DNA from: JAQUSX01 sp035446985
Lineage (GTDB): Bacteria; Bacillota; Clostridia; Christensenellales; CAG-314
Assembly: GCA_035446985.1 (NCBI GenBank)
Contig: DAOTGG010000008.1
Location: 1 to 36,186 of the forward strand
Direction of reading: 5' to 3'
Length of the DNA stretch: 36,186 nucleotides
Under the pieces are notes generated by a model, which was given only the letters and a program-made list of their open reading frames with translations, was not told the DNA's origin and did not search any database. Both the position numbers and the translations under genes were made by a program. Shown piece after piece: positions 1 to 6,934 of this stretch (its first letter is position 1; the number at the start of each line of letters is the position of its first letter).

Positions 1-704
1 ATTTTATGATTGACATTGTTGAGCCTGATTGCGATTACAACGCGTTTTTATATGCGGATGCAGTCGATAAAATTTTGACGCAAAATACTGATGCGATTGT
101 CGTCGGCGGTACCGGACTGTATTTTGAGAGTTTGATATATGGGCTTGACTTTCCTGCGACCGACGATACGCAAAATTTACGCAAAGAGTTTTGGGATTAT
201 TATGAAAAAAACGGCAAAGACGCTTTACATAAAAAGCTTGCGGATGTAAATCCCATTCGAGCAGCGAAAATCCATCCGAATAACATAAAAAGCGTTATTA
301 GGGCGTTGGAAATACAAGATAAAACTAATTTTGCGCCAAAAAAAGAAAGAACTCCAATTCGAGATTACTTACTATTTGGGTTAAACTGCGATAGAGCTGT
401 GCTTTATGAAAGAATAAACGCTCGAGTCGACGATATGTTTGAAAAAGGTTTAGTAGACGAAGTTAAAAATCTTTTATATAGATACAGCCCAGAAAGCCAG
501 GCTTTTCAAGCGATAGGGTATAAAGAAACGGTTGACTATATAAAAGGAAACGTAAGTTTATTGGAAACGAAGGAACTGATAAAGCAGCATACGCGAAATT
601 ACGCAAAACGCCAAATTACGTTTTTAAAAAGATTAAACCCGATATGGCTTGACGTTAGCGCAGGAAAAGAGACTATAATACAAGAAATTTTGAAAAAAAT
701 ATAA
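1..704 (+). CDS. miaA: tRNA dimethylallyltransferase, 5' end cut by window edge
   Basis: MiaA transfers a dimethylallyl group to the N6 of A37 in tRNAs that read UNN codons. The visible 232 residues start at the family's MIDIVEP segment. The reading frame stays open to the left edge (a Phe codon precedes the Met), so the N-terminal P-loop lies outside the window. Visible family features are VGGTGLYFESL (about residues 33-43), the RALEI segment, and a basic C-terminal part with the YAKRQITFLKR motif that binds tRNA. The gene ends 5 bases before a 33-bp palindrome and is followed by a PLP-enzyme gene and lexA, a neighbourhood common in Clostridia, where hfq often lies after miaA. No hfq is present here. 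Confidence 0.95.
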   Translation, partial: FMIDIVEPDCDYNAFLYADAVDKILTQNTDAIVVGGTGLYFESLIYGLDFPATDDTQNLRKEFWDYYEKNGKDALHKKLADVNPIRAAKIHPNNIKSVIRALEIQDKTNFAPKKERTPIRDYLLFGLNCDRAVLYERINARVDDMFEKGLVDEVKNLLYRYSPESQAFQAIGYKETVDYIKGNVSLLETKELIKQHTRNYAKRQITFLKRLNPIWLDVSAGKETIIQEILKKI

Positions 705-709
705 ATATA

Positions 710-742
710 TTTAGAATACTATTTAACAAATAGTATTCTAAA
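710..742. repeat. 33-bp palindrome, copy 1
   Basis: The 15-base arms TTTAGAATACTATTT (710-724) and AAATAGTATTCTAAA (728-742) are perfectly complementary around a 3-base centre AAC. The same arms occur again at 3241-3273 with centre ATT. This copy sits between miaA and the next gene, about 20 bases before that gene's likely start. No U-tract follows on the plus strand, so it is a poor intrinsic terminator. It could be an operator, an mRNA hairpin or a small repeated element. Confidence 0.85.
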
Positions 743-763
743 AGTAAAAAAATGGCGGTAATA

Positions 764-1993
764 ATGAAAAAATCACAAAAAATAATTGAAGATTCTATAA
801 ATGAGTTAACTACGGTATTCGAGCGTATCGATAATATCGCTCTTATTAATCAAAATAAAGTTTTGAAAGCGTTTCAATCCAATCAAATTGCTCTGCGGCA
901 CATGAACGGTAGCAGCGGATACGGATACGACGACGCTGGCAGAGAGGCGCTTTCAAAAGTTTTTGCGGACACTTTTGGAGCGGAAGACGGTATTGTTACG
1001 CCTAACATAGTATCCGGCACGCATGCTTTGACTGTTGCACTGTTTGGTTTACTAAGGCCTAACGATATTTTACTTTCAATTTCGGGAAAACCTTATGATA
1101 CGCTTTCTGAAGTGTTAACGGGTAAGAATAACGGTTCGCTCGCCGATTTTGGCGTTAATTACCGCCAAATCGATTTAACCGAACTTGGAGAATTTGATTT
1201 ACCTTTAATTGAAAAAACGTTGTTATCCTCAAAAATAAAAATGATTATGCTACAGCGTTCGCGTGGTTATGCATGGCGAAAGGCGTTGACCACTCCACAA
1301 ATACAACAGGTCGTATTATTTATCAAAAAAATTTCTCCCGAAACCATAGTTTTTGTCGACAATTGCTACGGCGAATTTATGAATGAAAAAGAGCCTACTG
1401 ATGTTGGCGCGGACGTAATGGCGGGTTCGCTAATAAAAAACCCGGGCGGCGGAATTGCTCCGACGGGCGGTTATATAGTAGGCAAGAAAAATCTTATTAA
1501 ACTTATTGAAGGGCGGGTGACTTCTCCGTCTATTGGAATGGAAGTCGGAAGCTATTTAAGTGGATATTTACAGTTTTTCCAAGGAATATTCTTGGCGCCG
1601 CACGTGGTAGCGCAGGCAGCAAAAACTGCGGTTTTGTTTTCAGCGTCATTAAAAAAATTGGGCTATGAAGTCTTACCCGATCCGTTTGACGAACTAAACG
1701 ATATCGTGTGTTCTGTCAAAATAGGGGACGAACAAAAGCTCATTGATTTTTGTCAGGCCGTGCAGCGTGTTTCGCCTATCGACAGCTTTGTAAAACCTGT
1801 GCCGTGGGATATGCCTGGATATCAAGACAAAGTTATTATGGCTGCGGGGTGTTTTGTGCAAGGCGCGTCTATCGAGCTTAGCTGTGACGCTCCAATAAAG
1901 CCGCCGTATATAGCTTATTTTCAAGGCGGGTTAACTTTTGAGCACGGCAAAATAGCCGTCGCTGAATGTCTGAAAGCATTAATAGACGAATAA
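764..1993 (+). CDS. Methionine gamma-lyase / aluminium-resistance family PLP enzyme
   Basis: This is a fold-type I PLP enzyme of the Met_gamma_lyase family (Pfam PF06838), often annotated as cystathionine beta-lyase involved in aluminium resistance. The substrate is not well established for the family. The 409-residue length is normal. Visible motifs are the N-terminal SGYGYDDAGRE segment, the VSGTHAL segment that contacts PLP phosphate, the FVDNCYGEF stretch with the cofactor-binding Asp, and SLIKNPGGG with the probable PLP lysine (about residue 225). An upstream in-frame ATG at 752 has only A-rich sequence before it. The ATG at 764 has GGCGGT, close to a Shine-Dalgarno, about 6 bases upstream and is preferred. 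It is codirectional with miaA and lies next to lexA, as in many Clostridia. Confidence 0.9.
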   Translation: MKKSQKIIEDSINELTTVFERIDNIALINQNKVLKAFQSNQIALRHMNGSSGYGYDDAGREALSKVFADTFGAEDGIVTPNIVSGTHALTVALFGLLRPNDILLSISGKPYDTLSEVLTGKNNGSLADFGVNYRQIDLTELGEFDLPLIEKTLLSSKIKMIMLQRSRGYAWRKALTTPQIQQVVLFIKKISPETIVFVDNCYGEFMNEKEPTDVGADVMAGSLIKNPGGGIAPTGGYIVGKKNLIKLIEGRVTSPSIGMEVGSYLSGYLQFFQGIFLAPHVVAQAAKTAVLFSASLKKLGYEVLPDPFDELNDIVCSVKIGDEQKLIDFCQAVQRVSPIDSFVKPVPWDMPGYQDKVIMAAGCFVQGASIELSCDAPIKPPYIAYFQGGLTFEHGKIAVAECLKALIDE

Positions 1994-2006
1994 TCAACTT
2001 CATTCC

Positions 2007-2426
2007 GTGTTTTCATGTGATTCTGGATTGTATTTTGATATCGTCCCTAATAATTTTCAACCTGGAGTCTTTGTCAGACGACCGAAAGGCAAAGAGCTTT
2101 CTGATGAAGAAATGATTGATTTTTATTCAAATTTAGCAAGAAAATTTGGCAATCTCAAGGCAAAATATAAAAATGCTATATGCTTTATTTTTAACAAAGA
2201 CACGATTTTTTCATCAGATGACGATGTTCTATCTGGAAATAGCTTTATAATAACTTCAATTCCTCACAAAAAACAAGTAAAAGGCTTCCCTTTGGATTGC
2301 TTATCTGTCAATGAAAAAAATGAGTATTATTACGACATCGATAAAAAAGTTGAGATAATTGGTATAAAAAAGGGGTTTGAGAAATTTTTTAAAAAATCAT
2401 TAGAGAAAATTAAAAATAAAACTTAA
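2007..2426 (+). CDS. Hypothetical protein, 139 aa, uncertain start
   Basis: I do not recognise this protein. It would begin with GTG 13 bases after the preceding stop codon, with no visible ribosome binding site. An in-frame stop lies just upstream at 1983, and a TTG at 2028 is an alternative start. The translation has no signal peptide or membrane segment. It contains a PKGKELSDEEMIDFY stretch and ends in a Lys-rich tail. The codons are more AT-rich than in the flanking conserved genes, and the gene interrupts the usual adjacency of the PLP enzyme and lexA. It may be an acquired gene, or the 3' remnant of a longer gene whose start was lost. A chance ORF is less likely at this length but possible. 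Confidence 0.5.
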   Translation: MFSCDSGLYFDIVPNNFQPGVFVRRPKGKELSDEEMIDFYSNLARKFGNLKAKYKNAICFIFNKDTIFSSDDDVLSGNSFIITSIPHKKQVKGFPLDCLSVNEKNEYYYDIDKKVEIIGIKKGFEKFFKKSLEKIKNKT

Positions 2427-2563
2427 TATAGCCTAGTGATGCGGCAACTTCACAATTTTAGTTTTTGAACAATTTTTGATTTGAGGAACTTTAAATAAAA
2501 ATATTGTTTATGAATACATATATTTTATTTTCTAAATTAGTGATGAATTAAAATAAAAAAAAA

Positions 2564-3169
2564 TTAGAATTTGCGATAACTTCCGACTACCACGCCTTGA
2601 ATATTTATTTGAGAAACGCGATTGAATTTTATGTCTTCATATAAGTCGTTTTCGGGGTGCAAATATGCTCCGTTTTTTTCTATGACCAAGCGTTTTACCG
2701 TCGCGATGTCGTCAATAAGCGCAACGACAATTTTACCATTCTCGGCGGTATTTTGTTTGCGCACAATAAGCACATCGTTTTCGTTTATGCCTGCGCCGAG
2801 CATACTGTCGCCTTTGACTTTTAATAAAAATACGTTGTTGTCTTTACAAATTTCCGAAGGCAATGAATAGTAACCTTCAATATTTTCGATAGCCAAAATT
2901 CCGTCGCCAGCGCACACCGAGCCTACAAGCGGAACGCTGGTTATATGAGAGTTGTCGTTATCCACGAGAGTTATCGCCCTATTTTTGTTATCGGAACGTA
3001 GAATTTTACCTTGACTTTGCAGTTTTTCAAGATAATAAAAAACGGTGGACGTTGACGTGATACCCAAAGCGGTTGAAATTTCCCGAACGGTAGGGGGAAA
3101 AGAATTTTCGTCTATGTAGTTTTTTAGATATTCATAAACCTCTGAAAGCTTATTATCAATCTTATTCAT
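2564..3169 (-). CDS. lexA: SOS regulator LexA
   Basis: LexA is the SOS repressor; it cleaves itself when stimulated by RecA filaments. The N-terminal winged helix (about residues 1-65) contains the FPPTVREISTALGITS recognition region. The C-terminal S24 peptidase domain has the Ala-Gly cleavage site (A87-G88, in VCAGDG), the nucleophile Ser122 (KGDSM) and the general-base Lys159 (ATVKR). The frame extends upstream to a TTG at 3187, but the ATG at 3169 gives the standard LexA N-terminus (MNKIDNKL) and is preferred. Neither start has a strong ribosome binding site. A perfect SOS box at 3213-3226 indicates autorepression. All catalytic residues are present, so it should be functional. The gene converges with the hypothetical gene to its left. 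Confidence 0.97.
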   Translation of the reverse strand: MNKIDNKLSEVYEYLKNYIDENSFPPTVREISTALGITSTSTVFYYLEKLQSQGKILRSDNKNRAITLVDNDNSHITSVPLVGSVCAGDGILAIENIEGYYSLPSEICKDNNVFLLKVKGDSMLGAGINENDVLIVRKQNTAENGKIVVALIDDIATVKRLVIEKNGAYLHPENDLYEDIKFNRVSQINIQGVVVGSYRKF

Positions 3170-3212
3170 ATTCAAATGATAACACAATTCATTTTTAAAA
3201 TCAACATAATTT

Positions 3213-3226
3213 AGAACAAAAGTTCT
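3213..3226. promoter_or_regulatory. LexA (SOS) box upstream of lexA
   Basis: AGAACAAAAGTTCT is a perfect dyad that matches the Gram-positive SOS box core GAAC-N4-GTTC, with extra symmetric A/T on each side. It lies about 44 bases upstream of the lexA ATG, as expected for autorepression. I found no second copy of GAAC-N4-GTTC by eye in the window, including before recA. Confidence 0.85.
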
Positions 3227-3240
3227 ATAAAAATACTTTT

Positions 3241-3273
3241 TTTAGAATACTATTTATTAAATAGTATTCTAAA
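3241..3273. repeat. 33-bp palindrome, copy 2
   Basis: The arms TTTAGAATACTATTT (3241-3255) and AAATAGTATTCTAAA (3259-3273) surround the centre ATT. The dyad is effectively 16 bp with a 1-base centre. The arms are identical to those at 710-742. This copy lies about 70 bases upstream of the lexA ATG and 15 bases beyond the SOS box, between lexA and hflX. Neither strand shows a U-tract after it. Confidence 0.85.
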
Positions 3274-3450
3274 TATTAATAAATATTGACATAGAAAGAA
3301 ATAAAAAGTGAAAATTCAGATTATATTTCACTTTGATAATTTAAGTAAAATTGAAAAAAGCTGCAAAATTCTTAGTAAAAGCTTATATTTCTTAATGTTC
3401 TATACAGAAAAGCGATTTTTAAGGCGCAATTAGACACTTTTTATATGATT

Positions 3451-4704
3451 TTAATCGTTTTTTATGAGTTTTCCGAATTTTCCGTAGTAAGCTGTAAGGA
3501 AATATCCGCTGATGTCAAGCCCGTTTTCTACATATTCTAGCATGGTATCATAAGAAATCGCTTGCAAATCGGCTAATTCTTTCATCTTTGAGTACGGTAA
3601 AAATAGTTTTACGTAGGTATATTTGCTCTGGATTTCGTTTATGAGTGTTTTTTTAAGCGCGTCCATTCCAAATCCCGTCAAAGCGGAAATGCCTATCGAC
3701 GTCGCGCTTTTTGGAATAGTATTACCGTCCGACAGCAAGTCGCATTTATTATAGATGTCAAAGATTTTAGCTGTTATTTTTAAGCTGTCAAGCTGCGCTC
3801 GAGTAACTTTGATATGTTCGTCAACTTGCGGATCGGACGCGTCGCATACATTCAAAATAATATCGGCGTAGGTTATTTCTTCGAGTGTAGACTTGAACGA
3901 TTCGACAAGGTGATGGGGCAGATTTTTTATAAAGCCTACCGTGTCGCTGAATAGCGCAAAAAGATTCGGCGCAAGTTCCGTTCTGCGTACCGTGGTGTCA
4001 AGCGTTGCAAAAAGTTTATTCTCAACCAATACGTTGCTTTCGGTAAGTTTGTTAAATAAAGTTGATTTTCCCGCGTTCGTGTAGCCGACCAATGCAATAA
4101 GTGGAAGTCTGCTTTTTTCTCTGTTTTCCCGCGTTATGCCGCGCTGTTTTTCGATTTCGGCTAAATCTTCTTTTAGCTTATGAATACGTTCTTTGATATA
4201 ACGCTTGTTCATTTCAAGCTTGGTTTCGCCTGGTCCGCGCGCTAATACTCCCGCGCCTTGACGGCTTAATTCGCCCGGAGTCATACGCAATCTTGGCAGT
4301 AAATATTTTAGCCGTGCAAGCTCGACTTGAATTTTGCCTTCCGCTGTTTTTGCGTGCAGAGAAAAAATTTGTAAAATCAAATTTGTCCTGTCCATTACTT
4401 CTGCGTCCAACTCGTCGGTAAGATTGGCGTGTTGAATGGAGGACAACTCGTCGTTAAAAATAATAGTTTTTATGTTATTTGCGTTAAGCGATTCTTTGAT
4501 TTCCGCCACTTTTCCGCTGCCGAAATACGTTGAATTGTCGGGCGATGAGCGTTTTTGAGTGTAAATCATGCTTACCTCAAGTCCCGCCGTTTTGGCTAAT
4601 TCGGTCAATTCGTTAACGTCGATATCATACTCCGACGTTTCAATCAAAGCTATGGCGATTTTGTTTTCATTTTTTTCAGTCATCATTTTTGTCATTATTG
4701 TCAT
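3451..4704 (-). CDS. hflX: Ribosome-associated GTPase HflX
   Basis: HflX is a GTPase that binds the 50S subunit and splits or rescues stalled and hibernating ribosomes. The 417-residue protein shows the HflX N-terminal domain with GPGETKLE (about 158-165) and the helical linker. The G domain follows: Walker A GYTNAGKST (207-215), switch ATLDTT, G3 DTVG (254-257) and G4 NKCD (319-322). The start is uncertain: ATGs at 4704, 4695, 4686 and 4683 are all in frame and none has a clear ribosome binding site. The longest overlaps the preceding recombinase gene by 29 bases; the last two would overlap it by only a few. Translational coupling to that gene is likely. Confidence 0.95.
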   Translation of the reverse strand: MTIMTKMMTEKNENKIAIALIETSEYDIDVNELTELAKTAGLEVSMIYTQKRSSPDNSTYFGSGKVAEIKESLNANNIKTIIFNDELSSIQHANLTDELDAEVMDRTNLILQIFSLHAKTAEGKIQVELARLKYLLPRLRMTPGELSRQGAGVLARGPGETKLEMNKRYIKERIHKLKEDLAEIEKQRGITRENREKSRLPLIALVGYTNAGKSTLFNKLTESNVLVENKLFATLDTTVRRTELAPNLFALFSDTVGFIKNLPHHLVESFKSTLEEITYADIILNVCDASDPQVDEHIKVTRAQLDSLKITAKIFDIYNKCDLLSDGNTIPKSATSIGISALTGFGMDALKKTLINEIQSKYTYVKLFLPYSKMKELADLQAISYDTMLEYVENGLDISGYFLTAYYGKFGKLIKND

Positions 4705-5764
4705 ATTCGGTTGTCGGCCGCAAAGAAACTTTTGTCGAGGCTTTGCGGCGTATGTCGTCGCTCATGGCGGCGTAATGCTTTTTGGTTGTATTCACGTCTT
4801 TATGTCCCAAAACGTCCGCCACAACATATATATCGCCCGTTTGCCGATAAAGCTGTGTGCCAAAAGTGCTGCGAAGTTTGTGGGGGGTTATATTTTTATT
4901 TGGAGTTGCGACTGAACTGTATTTTTTTACTATATTTTCCACAGAACGGGGTGAAAACCGCTTGTTTTGCAAAGAAACAAAAAAAGCTTTCTCATCGGAC
5001 GGTATGGCTTTTTCCGCAACCCGATATAGATAATATTCGTATAACAAACCGCCGACTTCGTCAGAAAAATATAGCTGAACGCGGCTGCCGCCTTTTCTGG
5101 TGACGACGAAAGATAAATTTTCAAAATTTACGTCGTTAAGGTCAAGCCCGACAAGCTCGCTTACACGGATACCCGTGCCGAGCAGCAGTCCGATAATTGC
5201 CGTGTCGCGCACCCGCGTGTTTTCGTGATAAGCCAGCTGTCTCGCGGTAAGACCTCGTCCGCTCTCCGTGACGTTTAGCATTTTTGAAATTTCTTCGCCT
5301 TCCAGCCGTATGATTTCTTTATCCTTGATTTTTGGCGAATCTACCGTAACGGTGGGGTCGTGCTTAATTTTGTCCTTTTTTGCAAAATATTTAAACATCG
5401 CCCGTAAAGCGGAAAGTTTTCTTGCTTTTGCCTTGTTAGAATTTTTCCGAGTTTCGTCATCGAGATTTGTGTAATAACTAAGATAACTAAGATATTTCTC
5501 TATATCAATACCTGACAGATTTTCAAGCTCATCCAGGCGAATTTGTTTTATTTCACGGCCTAAAAAAAGGCTTGATTCTGTCACAAGATATCTGAAAAAT
5601 AGTTTTAAGTCGTAAGCGTAAGCAAGCCGTGTCAATGTCGTAGCTCTGCTTTCAAGCGCGATAAAAAACTCTCGGCAAAAGTCGGGGAGTTCTTCGTCGA
5701 TAATGCGTGAAAGTTTATAAAAATTTTCCTTATCACGTTCGGTGAAATAATTTTTTTGAGCCAT
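4676..5764 (-). CDS. Tyrosine recombinase, XerC/XerD-like
   Basis: This is a site-specific recombinase of the tyrosine integrase family. Residues about 25-135 form the core-binding SAM-like domain and about 155-335 the catalytic domain. The full catalytic set is visible: Arg200 (TGIRVSEL), Lys224 (VTRKGG), His295 and Arg298 (TPHKLRST), His321 (LGHKD) and Tyr331 (KKHYAA). At 362 residues it is longer than typical XerC/XerD (about 300); the extra length is an N-terminal extension and a charged C-terminal tail. The start is ATG with AAGGAA 7 bases upstream. It overlaps hflX and lies beside housekeeping genes, so it is more likely a resident Xer-type protein than a phage integrase, although the 1.7 kb before it is gene-poor and repeat-bearing. 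Confidence 0.9.
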   Translation of the reverse strand: MAQKNYFTERDKENFYKLSRIIDEELPDFCREFFIALESRATTLTRLAYAYDLKLFFRYLVTESSLFLGREIKQIRLDELENLSGIDIEKYLSYLSYYTNLDDETRKNSNKAKARKLSALRAMFKYFAKKDKIKHDPTVTVDSPKIKDKEIIRLEGEEISKMLNVTESGRGLTARQLAYHENTRVRDTAIIGLLLGTGIRVSELVGLDLNDVNFENLSFVVTRKGGSRVQLYFSDEVGGLLYEYYLYRVAEKAIPSDEKAFFVSLQNKRFSPRSVENIVKKYSSVATPNKNITPHKLRSTFGTQLYRQTGDIYVVADVLGHKDVNTTKKHYAAMSDDIRRKASTKVSLRPTTEYDNNDKNDD

Positions 5765-6290
5765 TTTATTTCCTTAAAATACCACAGTTAATATTATTAA
5801 ATGTTATATTTTTTAAGTCGTAGTTTTTTTGAAGTTGTCGTATATGGTAGATTTACTCAAACGCGTTTAAACAGAATTTCTAATAGATATTATAAATTTT
5901 CTGGAAATTTGTATTGATAAATTCAGTCATGACAGCTACTGAGAATTATATTATTTAGCTTTTATAATTTTCAGGATAGAACGATAAGATTACCTGTTCT
6001 CAAAAGTTCAAAATTCCTGAAATCATACCATTGTCTTTAGATTATTCTGTGTGAGAACGCCCAAACAAGTCAAAAGTAGCAGTTATAATAGTTTGTAGAA
6101 ATCTTGTCAATAATTACGAGATTCCGATTATGTTTATGAATTAACTATTGACACATCGCGCTATACTGAGTTGTAATTGAGTTAATTTATAGTCATCAAT
6201 AAAAATGATAAAATAGTCTTATTTATAATAGAATACCATAGTTAAACACATATAGTCAATGATTTTGACATATCTTTTCGTTAAATGTGC
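5765..6290. other. AT-rich non-coding stretch
   Basis: No supportable gene is seen. The stretch lies upstream of the recombinase gene and is strongly AT-rich. It contains one copy (6035-6059) of a 25-bp imperfect direct repeat found again at 7239-7263. It also has two similar short segments near 5779 and 6234, AATACCACAGTTAA and AATACCATAGTTAA. Several TTGACA-like hexamers occur, but none has a well-spaced -10 box. Confidence 0.6.
6035..6059 (+). repeat. Imperfect 25-bp direct repeat, copy 1
   Basis: This segment contains TATTCTGTGTGAGAACG at its right end and matches 7239-7263 at 21 of 25 positions without gaps. An inverted copy of its last 17 bases, with one mismatch, lies at 6340-6356. 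Confidence 0.55.
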
Positions 6291-6305
6291 ATTTTGCGAA
6301 TAGTT
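6291..6305 (+). repeat. 15-bp exact direct repeat, left copy
   Basis: ATTTTGCGAATAGTT here is repeated exactly at 6920-6934. The two copies bracket the GC-rich hairpin block and the small zinc-finger ORF. An exact 15-mer match within about 1.7 kb is unlikely by chance even in AT-rich DNA. Confidence 0.7.
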
Positions 6306-6339
6306 TGACACTCGCTATATAACCCCTACACGGCTTAAA

Positions 6340-6356
6340 CGCTCTCACACAGAATA
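6340..6356 (-). repeat. Inverted copy of the 25-bp repeat end
   Basis: CGCTCTCACACAGAATA is the reverse complement, with one mismatch, of the sequence at 6043-6059. Against the related sequence at 7247-7263 it would form imperfect terminal inverted repeats (13 of 17) around a unit of about 920 bp. Confidence 0.5.
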
Positions 6357-6359
6357 GCA

Positions 6360-6650
6360 GTCAAGCGACATACTTGTCGGCGGAGATTTGCGAGTTTGCG
6401 AGCAAATACAGCCGTTCACGCTTGACAGCTCTACAAAAGGTAAAATCCCGCCAGCGAGCGAAGCACAAAGTGCCTTTGCTCGCTTGCCCAGAGCTTACCT
6501 CGCTTAACGCGCTTCATCGGTATTTTTTCTCTCTTGCTTTGTCTCTTGCGTTTCGTTTGTTTGCGCAGCAAAACGGAACGCAAGAGAGCGAACGGCACCG
6601 CTGTTCCGTGTCACTGCGGTGCTGAGTTTTGAGTTTAAGTGTACTCAAAA
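6360..6650 (+). ncRNA. Candidate structured RNA: hairpin-rich GC-rich block
   Basis: The base composition changes sharply here from very AT-rich to roughly half G+C, and several strong stems can be drawn in tandem. They are 6360-6367 with 6419-6426 (8 bp, perfect); 6438-6443 with 6495-6500, enclosing 6453-6466 with 6470-6484 (14 bp, one bulge); 6542-6558 with 6571-6587 (17 bp, one G-U pair); 6595-6601 with 6616-6622 (7 bp); and 6627-6634 with 6643-6650 (8 bp). The last stem ends just before the ribosome binding site of the zinc-finger ORF, so the block could be its leader. A long ORF frame across it from a TTG at 6374 looks spurious. It could also be a recombination site or a remnant of a mobile element. 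I cannot match it to a named RNA family. Confidence 0.4.
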
Positions 6651-6673
6651 TCTAAAAAAGGAGTTGAGACGGC

Positions 6674-6910
6674 TTGAAATGCAAAGTTAGTTATATATGC
6701 TCGCACTGTGGGCGAAAATTCGCTAACAAACTAAAATGTGCCGAACACGAAAGCGAATGTCAAAGCCGTCAGTACTTTAAAGAAAAACGTATTGCCCTAT
6801 TGCGTGAGATTGTAGTAGACTTTGAAAAACACGACTTCAATATCATTGTCCGCTACACTACCGACACCGCAAATTTTCAGATAGATGTTCGAGATGTCAA
6901 AGACTTCTAA
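6674..6910 (+). CDS. Small zinc-finger protein, 78 aa
   Basis: Residues 9-29 contain CSHC, then His25 and Cys29, with spacing C-X2-C-X12-H-X3-C, the geometry of a C2H2-type finger with Cys in the last position. The rest is a short basic and hydrophobic tail with no membrane segment. The start is TTG with AAGGAG about 10 bases upstream. It follows a run of strong hairpins and is bracketed with them by 15-bp direct repeats. Such single-finger proteins are often encoded on phages and conjugative elements, where they may bind DNA; the function here is unknown. No neighbouring gene shares the operon. Confidence 0.6.
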   Translation: MKCKVSYICSHCGRKFANKLKCAEHESECQSRQYFKEKRIALLREIVVDFEKHDFNIIVRYTTDTANFQIDVRDVKDF

Positions 6911-6919
6911 TAATTCGGT

Positions 6920-6934
6920 ATTTTGCGAATAGTT
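6920..6934 (+). repeat. 15-bp exact direct repeat, right copy
   Basis: ATTTTGCGAATAGTT is identical to 6291-6305 and begins 10 bases after the stop codon of the zinc-finger ORF. Confidence 0.7.

Noticed and set aside
710..742. Palindrome as the miaA terminator
   Set aside because: No U-run follows the plus-strand hairpin, and an equal copy exists in front of lexA where no plus-strand gene ends.
4711..5103. Plus-strand frame of 130 codons opposite the recombinase gene
   Set aside because: It is a shadow of the well-supported recombinase gene on the minus strand. The translation is Cys/Arg/Phe-rich and unlike any family.
6374..6625. Open frame of 83 codons from a TTG across the GC-rich block
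   Set aside because: It has no ribosome binding site, it covers several strong inverted repeats, and the translation has no recognisable domain. The open frame is explained by the lower stop-codon density of GC-richer DNA.
4676..6934. Integron-like system made of the tyrosine recombinase and the hairpin cassette
   Set aside because: The recombinase lacks visible integron-integrase-specific features and is translationally tied to hflX. Only one cassette-like unit is present and its repeats do not resemble attC sites. Proximity alone is not evidence of function.
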